From contig JASKZW010000148.1 of NCBI GenBank assembly GCA_030147425.1, positions 1 to 5,919 of the forward strand: 5,919 bases of DNA. The letters run 5' to 3'. Below are positions 1 through 5,881 of the stretch, piece after piece; within the stretch, counting starts at the first letter, position 1, and each line of letters begins with the position of its first letter. The DNA comes from Tissierellales bacterium (GTDB lineage: Bacteria > Bacillota_A > Clostridia > Tissierellales > JASKZW01). A program made the translations under genes and the position numbers. Below the pieces are notes generated by a model, which made no database searches, was not told the DNA's origin, and saw nothing but the letters and a program-made list of their open reading frames with translations.

Positions 1-863
1 CCAGCTTCATCTAGCATCTTTCTAGCTTCCTTAGATAAGTAAGCCAAATCACCACTGTCAATTCTAATTCCCTTAGGCCTATATCCTTTAGGAACAAGTT
101 CTTCATTAAAAACCTTAATAGCATTAGGTATACCTGATTTTAGAGTATCATAGGTATCTACAAGAAGAACGCAAGTATCTGGATATGTTCTAGCATAGGC
201 TCTAAAAGCATCTAATTCAGTAGGGAAAAGCTGAACCCAACTGTGGGCCATAGTTCCTAGGGCAGGTATATTAAATTTTTTATCAACTATTGTACAAGCT
301 GTACCAATAGCCCCACCTATATAGGAAGCCCTTGCTCCTAAAATAGCTGCACTAGATCCTTGGGCTCTTCTAGATCCAAATTCCATAACACCTCTGCCCC
401 TAGCTGCCCTTACTATCCTATTAGTTTTAGTAGCTATAAGGCTTTGGTGGTTTATAGTTAGTAAAACCATAGTTTCAATTATTTGAGCCTGAAGAACAGG
501 TCCTCTTACTATAACAATAGGTTCTCCTGGAAAGATTGGAGTTCCTTCTGGTATAGCCCAAACATCACACTCAAATTTAAAGTCTTTTAAGTATTCTAAA
601 AATTCATCTGAAAACATTTCCCTGCTTTTGAAGTATTCAATATCTTCTTGGTCGAAAGATAACTTTTGTAAGTACTCGATAAGTTGTTCAACCCCAGCCA
701 TAATAGCAAAGCCACCATCATCTGGAACCTTTCTGAAAAACATATCATAATAGGCAATTTTATCCTTCATCCCACTTTCTAAAAAACCGTTAGCCATGGT
801 AAATTGATAAAAATCAGCTAACATACTCAGATTATTATTATCTTTCCAATTAATATTGGTCAT
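1..863 (-). CDS. pncB: Nicotinate phosphoribosyltransferase, 3' end cut off by window edge
   Basis: This enzyme joins nicotinate to PRPP, with ATP hydrolysis, to make nicotinate mononucleotide, the entry step of the Preiss-Handler NAD salvage route in the cytosol. The visible part is 287 codons from ATG at 863; family members of this bacterial type are usually about 480 residues, so roughly 40% is missing beyond position 1. Family signatures seen: N-terminal LADFYQFTMANG (15-26), FFRKVP (42-47), EFGSRRAQG (161-169), GTMAHSW (203-209) with His207 as the probable phosphorylated catalytic histidine, LLVDTYDTLKSG (233-244) and GIRIDSGDLAYLS (265-277), which make up the phosphate/ribose-binding face. 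A good Shine-Dalgarno (AAAGGAGA on the minus strand, 871-878) sits about 7 nt before the start. The gene has its own promoter downstream of the SRP RNA terminator, so it is probably transcribed apart from the RNA genes. Identification is by motif recognition and is firm. Confidence 0.96.
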   Translation of the reverse strand, partial: MTNINWKDNNNLSMLADFYQFTMANGFLESGMKDKIAYYDMFFRKVPDDGGFAIMAGVEQLIEYLQKLSFDQEDIEYFKSREMFSDEFLEYLKDFKFECDVWAIPEGTPIFPGEPIVIVRGPVLQAQIIETMVLLTINHQSLIATKTNRIVRAARGRGVMEFGSRRAQGSSAAILGARASYIGGAIGTACTIVDKKFNIPALGTMAHSWVQLFPTELDAFRAYARTYPDTCVLLVDTYDTLKSGIPNAIKVFNEELVPKGYRPKGIRIDSGDLAYLSKEARKMLDEA

Positions 864-915
864 TATACTGTCTCCTTTAATAATTTAGTTATTACGCCAA
901 GCTAATATCATTCTT

Positions 916-944
916 ATTATAGTAGTTAGTCATTTAAATATCAA
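916..944 (-). promoter_or_regulatory. Sigma-A promoter of pncB
   Basis: On the minus strand the -35 box TTGATA (944-939) and the -10 box TATAAT (921-916) are 17 bp apart, which is one mismatch from consensus. The predicted transcript starts near 909, giving a leader of about 45 nt before the pncB ATG at 863. That leader holds an AT-only inverted repeat, TAATAA/TTATTA with a 5-nt spacer (878-894), just upstream of the Shine-Dalgarno. It could be a weak operator or chance in AT-rich DNA. No binding motif of a known NAD regulator was recognised. Confidence 0.8.
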
Positions 945-978
945 GAATACTAAATAATTAACAAAGTTGCTTACTAAC

Positions 979-1010
979 AAAAAAAGCTTCTACTTTCAAA
1001 GTAGAAGCTT
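979..1010 (-). terminator. Intrinsic terminator of the tRNA-Ser/SRP RNA unit
   Basis: A perfect 27-base palindrome spans 984-1010: 13-base arms AAGCTTCTACTTT and AAAGTAGAAGCTT around a single central base at 997. On the minus strand the hairpin is followed at once by a T run (985-979, seven T), the classic rho-independent layout. It begins about 10 nt after the predicted SRP RNA 3' end. The plus-strand reading lacks a comparable T tract, so termination is expected mainly on the minus strand. Confidence 0.92.
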
Positions 1011-1020
1011 CTCTTTATTA

Positions 1021-1296
1021 TGTAGGTCATGCACCTAACATCGACGCTGTACCCCACACGTTACCTAAGGAGTTAGCTCGAGACAGGCACTCCCACGGCA
1101 CACAAAAATGACTACTTACCGCTGCTTCCTCCCGGATCTGACGGGGTTCATAGGTTTTTGTTGCGTAGGACCCATCTGTCAACACCACTTTCTTAGGGCA
1201 GACTGTGCAATACAGACGGCTAAATTAGGACTTCGACCCTGCTATAGCGGATTGCAGGTTATAGGGCACCGCTACGACCCCATCTAGCATGACAAA
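1021..1296 (-). ncRNA. ffs: Signal recognition particle RNA, large bacterial type
   Basis: This is the RNA scaffold of the signal recognition particle; with Ffh it delivers membrane and secreted proteins to FtsY/SecYEG. The Ffh-binding domain IV is unmistakable on the minus strand around 1144-1112: GTCAGATCC, a GGGA (GNRA) tetraloop, then GGAAGCAGC followed by GGTAAG. The 5' part holds the Alu-domain segment GGTGCCCTATAACC, CTGCAATCCGCTATAGCAGG typical of Clostridia. The ends are set by pairing of GTCATGC (1293-1287) with GCATGAC (1032-1026), closing a rod of about 275 nt. That matches the large, Alu-containing RNA of Bacillus/Clostridium (scr) rather than the 4.5S RNA of E. coli. It lies about 9 nt after the tRNA-Ser CCA end, leaving no room for its own promoter outside the tRNA, so co-transcription is likely. 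Exact ends are uncertain by about 10 nt. Confidence 0.95.
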
Positions 1297-1305
1297 GTTT
1301 AATCA

Positions 1306-1396
1306 TGGCGGAGAGAGAGGGATTCGAACCCTCGAAACCCGTTAGGGTTTACCCGCTTTCCAGGCGAGCTCCTTCAACCAACTCGGACACCTCTCC
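1306..1396 (-). tRNA. tRNA-Ser, anticodon GGA, CCA encoded
   Basis: On the minus strand the acceptor strand GGAGAGG begins at 1396 and pairs with TCTCTCC (1316-1310) through a final G-T pair. Discriminator G is at 1309 and CCA is encoded at 1308-1306. The anticodon loop CTGGAAA gives anticodon GGA (1361-1359), reading UCC and UCU serine codons. The long variable arm expected of a class II tRNA is present as AAACCC/GGGTTT with a TAAC loop (1350-1335). The T arm GAGGG TTCGAAT CCCTC is canonical. It has its own strong promoter and is apparently the first cistron of a tRNA/SRP RNA transcript. An apparent plus-strand reading frame over this region is an artefact. Confidence 0.97.
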
Positions 1397-1416
1397 AAAT
1401 TATCTTACAGTTATCT

Positions 1417-1445
1417 ATTATATGTTAATTTTTACAAAAAGTCAA
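1417..1445 (-). promoter_or_regulatory. Sigma-A promoter of the tRNA-Ser/SRP RNA unit
   Basis: On the minus strand TTGACT (1445-1440) and TATAAT (1422-1417) are separated by exactly 17 bp. The predicted start is near 1410, about 14 nt before the mature tRNA 5' end, a short leader for RNase P to remove. The -35 box begins only a few bases past the terminator of the upstream transporter gene, a very compact junction. Confidence 0.88.
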
Positions 1446-1447
1446 AT

Positions 1448-1476
1448 AAAAAAGAGTGGGAATTTCCCACTCTTTT
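1448..1476 (-). terminator. Terminator of the AbgT-family gene
   Basis: Thirteen-base arms AAAAGAGTGGGAA (1450-1462) and TTCCCACTCTTTT (1464-1476) flank one base. On the minus strand the hairpin starts one base after the transporter stop codon and ends in six T (1453-1448). The plus-strand side also ends in TCTTTT, so it could work in both directions, although no plus-strand gene arrives there. Confidence 0.92.
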
Positions 1477-1477
1477 A

Positions 1478-3037
1478 TTACATGAAAGTCTGTATTAAAG
1501 ATGAAACGTGTATTGGTGCATTAGGTCCTAATGGTAAATTGAATTTATACCAGAATATTAGTAGTATAATCCAAGTTAAAAGGAAACCTAATGAATAAGG
1601 TAACATTGTAGAAACAATAGTACCGATACCACTTTCTTCATCATATTTCTTTGAGAAAACAACTATCATTGCAAAATAATTCATTAATGGAGTAATAACA
1701 TTTGTTACTGAGTCTCCAATTCTGTAAGCTGCTTGTGTAAGTTCTGGTGATAAATTAACATTCATCATCATAGGAACAAACACTGGTGCCATAATTGCCC
1801 ATTTAGCTGAAGCTGACCCTAGGAATAGGTTTATAAAAGCTGCTAAAAGAACGAAAGATACAATTAATGGTAGGCCTGTAAATTTCTTAGCTTCTAAGAA
1901 AGCAGCACCTTTTATAGATAAAATCTTACCTAAGTTTGTATAGTTGAAGTAACTAACAAATTGAGCTGCGAAGAAAGCTAATACCATAAAGCCTGCCATA
2001 CTTGCCATACCGTGGGCAAAAGCTTTTCCTAAATCATTTGTGTCTTTAAGTTTTCCAGTAGTCTTACCATAGGCAATACCTGGAATCATAAATAAGAACA
2101 TTATTACAACTAAGAATCCACTATTTAAGAATCCGTTTAAGTTAACCTCATCTAAAGCTTCATCATATGTTTTTAATATAGCATTTTTCGGGAACATTAA
2201 AATTCCAAAAAACACTAGGCAAAGTAAAAGAGCTATTCCTGCATTTTTTAAAGCCTTTAACTCTAGGTCTGTAACAGGTGTGTCGTCTTTCTCATAACTG
2301 CCATGATAAGATCCTAGGTTTTTCTCAACAATTTTTTCAGTTATAATAGTTCCAACAAGTACAATTAAGAAAGTTGAAGCTATCATAAAGAACCAGTTTG
2401 CTGTTGGTGCAATAGAATAATTGATTCCAGCACTATCTAAGGCTGCATTAGTTATACCAGAAAGAGATGGGTCTGTTGCCCCTATAACTAAGTTAGCAGA
2501 GAAACCTGCAGATACCCCAGCGAAAGCTGCTGCAAGACCGGCAATAGGATGCCTACCTGCTTCGGCGAAAAGCATAGCTCCCAGTGGAATTACAACAACA
2601 TAACCAGCGTCGGAAGCTATATTTGACATAACTCCTGCAAAAATAACTAATGGTGTAAGTACCTTTGGATTTGCACCTGATAATAATTTTTTCAAAGCTG
2701 TTTCAATCAGGCCTGTCCATTCAGCAACTCCTACACCTAGCATAGCTACAAGCACTATTCCTAGTGGTGCGAAACCTGTAAAGTTGCTAACCGCATTATT
2801 AAACATATACTGGATACCATCCTTGTTTAATAATGAAACTGCTTGAACAGTCATTTCCTTACCTTCCTTAGCATCGAAGTAAGGATAAACATTTCCTGAC
2901 TTAGCTGCAAAATGTGATATAACAGCTATAATAACGCATAAGATTACGAAAATCATAGATGGATGTGGTAAAGCATTACCAATCTGCTCGATTTTCTTTA
3001 AAAATCCTTTGTTTTCACTTTTAGATTTTTTATCCAA
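1478..3037 (-). CDS. AbgT-family transporter, integral membrane protein
   Basis: This is a secondary transporter of the AbgT family, whose characterised members include E. coli AbgT (p-aminobenzoyl-glutamate uptake) and MtrF/YdaH (structures solved, antifolate efflux proposed). Substrate and direction cannot be read here. Residue numbers count a GTG at 3052 as 1. Seen: the N-terminal LPHPSMIFVI block (28-37), about nine to eleven hydrophobic segments (33-50, 95-118, 131-163, 168-190, 219-238, 270-287, 310-328, 350-368, 393-411, 419-430, 452-466, 485-503), GATDPSLSG (191-199), SASAKWAIMAP (413-423) and RIGDSVTNVITP (444-455). The last three contain the conserved Asp, Ser, Trp, Arg and Pro tied to ion or substrate handling in the family. 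Length (519-524 residues) is normal and no frame break is seen. The start is uncertain: ATG at 3043 lies one base after the Shine-Dalgarno, while TTG at 3037 is ideally spaced and is used here. It is a single-gene transcript with its own promoter and terminator. Confidence 0.93.
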   Translation of the reverse strand: MDKKSKSENKGFLKKIEQIGNALPHPSMIFVILCVIIAVISHFAAKSGNVYPYFDAKEGKEMTVQAVSLLNKDGIQYMFNNAVSNFTGFAPLGIVLVAMLGVGVAEWTGLIETALKKLLSGANPKVLTPLVIFAGVMSNIASDAGYVVVIPLGAMLFAEAGRHPIAGLAAAFAGVSAGFSANLVIGATDPSLSGITNAALDSAGINYSIAPTANWFFMIASTFLIVLVGTIITEKIVEKNLGSYHGSYEKDDTPVTDLELKALKNAGIALLLCLVFFGILMFPKNAILKTYDEALDEVNLNGFLNSGFLVVIMFLFMIPGIAYGKTTGKLKDTNDLGKAFAHGMASMAGFMVLAFFAAQFVSYFNYTNLGKILSIKGAAFLEAKKFTGLPLIVSFVLLAAFINLFLGSASAKWAIMAPVFVPMMMNVNLSPELTQAAYRIGDSVTNVITPLMNYFAMIVVFSKKYDEESGIGTIVSTMLPYSLGFLLTWIILLIFWYKFNLPLGPNAPIHVSSLIQTFM

Positions 3038-3052
3038 TTTCATCCCTCCCAC
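3035..3052 (-). promoter_or_regulatory. Ribosome binding site deciding the AbgT-family start
   Basis: The minus strand reads GTGGGAGGGATGAAATTG. Three in-frame start codons cluster here: GTG at 3052, which overlaps the GGAGG core; ATG at 3043, only 1 nt after the core and too close for normal initiation; and TTG at 3037, 7 nt after it. Spacing favours TTG, codon strength favours ATG. The encoded protein differs by at most five residues. Confidence 0.6.
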
Positions 3053-3077
3053 AAAAATATATTAATTGAATATTATA

Positions 3078-3106
3078 ATTATATAAAGAAATAGAAATTT
3101 TGTCAA
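3078..3106 (-). promoter_or_regulatory. Consensus sigma-A promoter of the AbgT-family gene
   Basis: On the minus strand TTGACA (3106-3101) and TATAAT (3083-3078) match consensus in all twelve positions with a 17-bp spacer. The predicted start near 3071 gives a leader of about 30 nt. A promoter this strong on a transporter gene suggests either high constitutive expression or control by a repressor; operator-like repeats lie directly upstream at 3111-3155. Confidence 0.87.
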
Positions 3107-3110
3107 ATAA

Positions 3111-3138
3111 ATATACAGAAAATTGCATATATACAGAA
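3111..3138. repeat. Direct repeat pair ATATACAGAA upstream of the transporter promoter
   Basis: The decamer ATATACAGAA occurs at 3111-3120 and again at 3129-3138, an 18-bp period. The first copy starts 4 bp upstream of the -35 box of the transporter promoter. This is where an activator or an upstream promoter element would act, but both copies are AT-rich and no regulator is recognised. Confidence 0.45.
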
Positions 3139-3139
3139 G

Positions 3140-3155
3140 ACTTACCCGGCTAAGT
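3140..3155. repeat. 16-bp near-perfect palindrome between divergent promoters
   Basis: ACTTACCCGGCTAAGT has 7 of 8 symmetrical base pairs: arms ACTTA/TAAGT and core CCGG, with one mismatched position on each side. It is the only GC-rich patch in a very AT-rich intergenic region and abuts the direct repeats. Its size and symmetry suit a dimeric helix-turn-helix repressor or activator. No T tract follows, so it is not a terminator. The protein that might bind it is unknown. Confidence 0.45.
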
Positions 3156-3200
3156 ATTTAAATTCCCTTTATTCCTGTTAATTTTTTAGAAATTTTAAGA

Positions 3201-3261
3201 TATAATATATATTTAACTGTCAAACTATAATAGTACATTAGGAGTACATTTCTGATATAAT
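3201..3261 (+). promoter_or_regulatory. dnaX operon promoter region, three candidate -10 boxes
   Basis: TATAAT occurs three times on the plus strand upstream of dnaX, at 3201-3206, 3226-3231 and 3256-3261. The last is preceded by TG one base upstream (TGATATAAT, 3253-3261), an extended -10 element that can work without a good -35 box. Its predicted start near 3268 leaves a leader of about 24 nt. None of the three has a convincing TTGACA at 16-18 bp, and the sequence is so AT-rich that one or two may be chance. A direct repeat AGTACATT (3232-3239 and 3243-3250, 11-bp period, about one helical turn) lies between the second and third boxes. Confidence 0.55.
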
Positions 3262-3291
3262 GTATATATAAATAAAAGTGGGGATGATTAT

Positions 3292-4911
3292 ATGTATCAA
3301 GCACTCTATAGGCAGTATAGGCCTAAGACCTTTGACGATGTTTTGGGTCAGGAACATATAACTGTAACATTAAAAAATCAAATAAAAAACAATAATGTAA
3401 GTCATGCTTATTTATTCTCTGGTACAAAGGGTACAGGAAAAACATCAACAGCTAAGATTTTTTCTCGGGCTGTAAATTGTTTAAATAATGAGGATGGAAA
3501 TCCTTGTAATGAATGTGAGATATGCAAGGGAATATTAAATGAGTCCATAATTGATGTAGTAGAAATGGACGCAGCTAGTAATAGGAAAATAGAGGACATA
3601 AGGGACTTAAAAGACAAGGTAATATATCCACCGTCTAGGGCAAGATATAAAATCTATATAATTGACGAGGTTCATATGTTAACAAATGAGGCCTTTAACG
3701 CCCTACTTAAGACTCTGGAAGAACCTCCAAAACATTTAATATTTATTTTAGCAACTACAGAAATGGAAAGACTTCCTCAAACTATTTTATCAAGATGCCA
3801 GAGATTTGAATTTAAGAGAATAACAGTTGACAATATTATTTTAAATATGAAGGCAATTTTAGAAGATAAGGATGTAGTAGTTGAAGACAGGGCTTTAAGC
3901 CTTATAGCAAGGAATTCTGAAGGGGCTATGAGAGATGCTCTAAGCCTATTAGATCAGTGTATTGCATACAGCGATAGGGTAGACTATGAAGATGCCCTTG
4001 AAATTTTAGGTATAGCCAATACAGACCTGCTCTTCCAATTAGTAGATTATATATATAACAAGGATGTAGAAAATATACTAATGCAGATTGATGAGATTAT
4101 CCAAGAAGGAAAGGATATGAATCAATTTATAAAAGACTTGATACTACATTTTAGAAATCTCCTAATAGTTAAATCTTCAGATGCATCCCTAGATATATTA
4201 AATATGGATGAAGAACTTTACAAGCAATATAGGGAGCAGGGGGAAAAGTTTAGCCTAGACTTTATTCTTAAAGCACTAGATACGCTAGCAGAGTCAGAAG
4301 ATCAAGCTAAGTGGTCTAGTCAACCTAGGGTTATATTGGAAATGTCACTTATAAAGCTAGTAAAGCTGAAAGACGACTACAATCTAATGGAAAGGATATC
4401 TAGGTTAGAGAGTGCCTTAAAAACTGGGAAAATAGAAATACAGCCTGATAGGGAAGATAGTCCTAGGGAAAGATTAGAGCCTAGTTATTCAAAAGAGACT
4501 CCATCAAGGGAAGTAGTTGACAATAAAGAAGAAGTTAAAGATGGGGCAGTTATGTCAGATAGAGACTTATCCTTAGACGATGCCCAGAAACATTGGCCAG
4601 CAATCTTAAATGAGATAAAAAAGCAAAGTGTAAAACTTTATGCCTTTTTAATAGAAGCAGACCTATATAGCTATGAAGAAGATACTATTAGCCTGGTTTA
4701 TCCAAGCTCCCATAACTTCCATATGGAGGCAATTTCAATGGCTGAGAACAAGGATGAATTAGAGAAGATAGTTTCTAAGTATTTAAATAAAGATATATCT
4801 TTTGATTTTTATATGGAAAATCAAATAGAGGATATAGATAAAAATAAAAAAAAAGACCTTAAAGAAGATCTTGTAGATTTCTTTGGACCAGATAAGGTTG
4901 AAATACAATAA
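3292..4911 (+). CDS. dnaX: DNA polymerase III subunit gamma/tau (clamp loader)
   Basis: This is the ATPase subunit of the clamp loader, which with delta and delta' opens the beta clamp on primed DNA; tau also ties the polymerase and helicase together. The 539-residue protein shows AAA+ features: the YRQYRPKTFDDVLGQ start (6-20), Walker A GTKGTGKT (44-51), a four-cysteine zinc module (Cys63, 72, 75, 78), Walker B IIDEVHML (123-130), sensor 1 ATTE (154-157), arginine finger SRC (167-169) and sensor 2 GAMRDALSLLDQ (211-222). An alpha-helical oligomerisation domain follows (about 240-365), then a charged linker (about 375-425) and a C-terminal domain (about 426-512). It is a little shorter than B. 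subtilis DnaX (about 563) and lacks the long E. coli tail. ATG at 3292 follows GGGGATGAT, a moderate Shine-Dalgarno. First gene of the dnaX-ebfC-recR operon. A slippery heptamer at codons 442-444 and an A9 run at codons 519-521 are noted separately. Confidence 0.98.
   Translation: MYQALYRQYRPKTFDDVLGQEHITVTLKNQIKNNNVSHAYLFSGTKGTGKTSTAKIFSRAVNCLNNEDGNPCNECEICKGILNESIIDVVEMDAASNRKIEDIRDLKDKVIYPPSRARYKIYIIDEVHMLTNEAFNALLKTLEEPPKHLIFILATTEMERLPQTILSRCQRFEFKRITVDNIILNMKAILEDKDVVVEDRALSLIARNSEGAMRDALSLLDQCIAYSDRVDYEDALEILGIANTDLLFQLVDYIYNKDVENILMQIDEIIQEGKDMNQFIKDLILHFRNLLIVKSSDASLDILNMDEELYKQYREQGEKFSLDFILKALDTLAESEDQAKWSSQPRVILEMSLIKLVKLKDDYNLMERISRLESALKTGKIEIQPDREDSPRERLEPSYSKETPSREVVDNKEEVKDGAVMSDRDLSLDDAQKHWPAILNEIKKQSVKLYAFLIEADLYSYEEDTISLVYPSSHNFHMEAISMAENKDELEKIVSKYLNKDISFDFYMENQIEDIDKNKKKDLKEDLVDFFGPDKVEIQ
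4617..4623 (+). promoter_or_regulatory. Possible -1 frameshift site A AAA AAG in dnaX
   Basis: Codons ATA AAA AAG (442-444) place the heptamer A AAA AAG in the zero frame, the same slip site used by E. coli dnaX to make gamma. A -1 slip would add AKCKTLCLFNRSRPI and stop at TAG 4668-4670, giving a 459-residue protein without the C-terminal domain. Only a weak hairpin (AAAGT/ACTTT, 4625-4639) follows and no upstream Shine-Dalgarno stimulator is seen, so function is uncertain. Confidence 0.35.
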
Positions 4912-4924
4912 GGAGGAGATTAGA

Positions 4925-5263
4925 ATGATGAGAGGCGGATTCCCAGGAATGGGTAAGGGAAATATGGGAAACATGATGAAACAAGTTAAAAAAATGCAAA
5001 AAGAAATGGAAAAAATGGAGAAAGACTTAGATGAAACTATAATAGAGGCTAGTGCAGGTGGAGGAGTAGTTACAGCTAAGGTTAATGGTAAAAAAGAATT
5101 AATAGAAATAAAAATAGATAAGGATATATTAGATCCAGAAGATGTAGATATGGTTGAGGATCTAGTATTAGCAGCTGTAAACGAAGCTATGAGACAGGCA
5201 GAAGAGAAAACAGCAGCTCAGATGCAAAAACTAACAGGAGGTATGAATATACCTGGATTGTAA
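4925..5263 (+). CDS. ebfC: YbaB/EbfC nucleoid-associated DNA-binding protein
   Basis: This is a small dimeric protein of the YbaB/EbfC family (YaaK in B. subtilis), which binds DNA with tweezer-like alpha arms and is almost always next to dnaX and recR. Its exact cellular role is still unsettled. From ATG 4925 it is 112 residues: a Gly/Met-rich N-terminus ([17 protein letters not shown]), a lysine- and glutamate-rich helix (about 18-38), then the family signature [14 protein letters not shown] (43-56), a beta strand with EIKIDKDIL, the [17 protein letters not shown] helix and the C-terminal [10 protein letters not shown]. The start is chosen because AGGAGGAG (4911-4918) lies just upstream; a longer frame back to 4883 would have no such site and would overlap dnaX. 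The Shine-Dalgarno begins at the last base of the dnaX stop codon, so translation is probably coupled. The adjacent ATG at 4928 is an equally possible start. Confidence 0.97.
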   Translation: MMRGGFPGMGKGNMGNMMKQVKKMQKEMEKMEKDLDETIIEASAGGGVVTAKVNGKKELIEIKIDKDILDPEDVDMVEDLVLAAVNEAMRQAEEKTAAQMQKLTGGMNIPGL

Positions 5264-5280
5264 AGAAAAGAGGCGATAAA

Positions 5281-5880
5281 ATGGATTACTATGCATTGCC
5301 TATTAGCAATTTAATAGATCAGTTATCCAAACTACCTGGTGTAGGAAGGAAAACAGCTCAAAGGTTAGCTTTCTTTATATTAGATATGGATAATATAGAG
5401 GTTGAGAAGCTAGCTAATGCTATGATTGATGCAAAAAAAGAAATAAAATATTGTAGTATATGTTCCAATCTTACAGATGTAGATCCTTGCCATATCTGCA
5501 GGGATAAGTCTAGGGACAAATCTACTATATGTGTAGTTGAAGGACCTAAGGATATAATAGCTATGGAAAAGACCAAGGAATATAGGGGTCAATACCATGT
5601 GCTTCATGGAGTTATATCGCCTATGTCAAGTATAGGACCAGGAGATATAAAGGTAAAAGAACTTCTAGAGAGGGTCTATGATGAAAACTTAAAGGAAATA
5701 ATCTTAGCTATAAACCCTACAGTAGAAGGAGAAGCAACTTCCCTTTATATATCAAAGCTATTAAAGCCTATAGACATAAAGGTAACTAGGATAGCCCATG
5801 GAATTCCAATAGGTGGAGATTTAGAGTACTTTGATGAGGTTACCTTATCGAAGGCTATGGAAAATAGAAGGGAAATATAA
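5281..5880 (+). CDS. recR: Recombination mediator protein RecR
   Basis: RecR forms ring-like oligomers and works with RecO (and RecF) to load RecA on SSB-coated single-stranded gaps during recombinational repair. The full 199 residues match the family length (B. subtilis about 198). Seen in order: helix-hairpin-helix [14 protein letters not shown] (18-31), a C4 zinc finger with Cys58, Cys61, Cys70 and Cys73, a Toprim domain from about 82 ([10 protein letters not shown], Glu87) through [15 protein letters not shown] (109-123) and [13 protein letters not shown] (145-157), and the C-terminal [20 protein letters not shown] (170-189) with the RecR Walker-B-like segment. No key residue is missing. 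ATG at 5281 follows AAAAGAGG (5266-5273) by 7 nt, and the gap from the ebfC stop is 17 nt. It is the last gene of the operon before a hairpin. Confidence 0.98.
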   Translation: MDYYALPISNLIDQLSKLPGVGRKTAQRLAFFILDMDNIEVEKLANAMIDAKKEIKYCSICSNLTDVDPCHICRDKSRDKSTICVVEGPKDIIAMEKTKEYRGQYHVLHGVISPMSSIGPGDIKVKELLERVYDENLKEIILAINPTVEGEATSLYISKLLKPIDIKVTRIAHGIPIGGDLEYFDEVTLSKAMENRREI

Positions 5881-5881
5881 A

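Noticed and set aside
878..894. TAATAA/TTATTA inverted repeat in the pncB leader as an operator or riboswitch
   Set aside because: It is six bases of AT only and no known NAD-related motif was recognised; chance is likely in this composition.
1305..1598. Plus-strand reading frame of 97 codons
   Set aside because: It runs through the antisense of tRNA-Ser, the transporter terminator and the transporter 3' end, has no Shine-Dalgarno, and its start lies in the tRNA CCA region.
2421..2603. Plus-strand frame of 60 codons inside the transporter gene
   Set aside because: It is Ala/Pro-rich antisense of a conserved membrane segment with no ribosome site.
4883..4924. Extended N-terminus for ebfC
   Set aside because: It would overlap the dnaX end and lacks a Shine-Dalgarno; the AGGAGG at 4911 points to ATG at 4925, and the family begins with the Gly/Met-rich segment.
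4783..4974. Minus-strand frames opposite dnaX/ebfC, and similar ones at 3408-3617 and 5358-5607
   Set aside because: All are antisense to well-identified genes, with low-complexity composition and no initiation signals.
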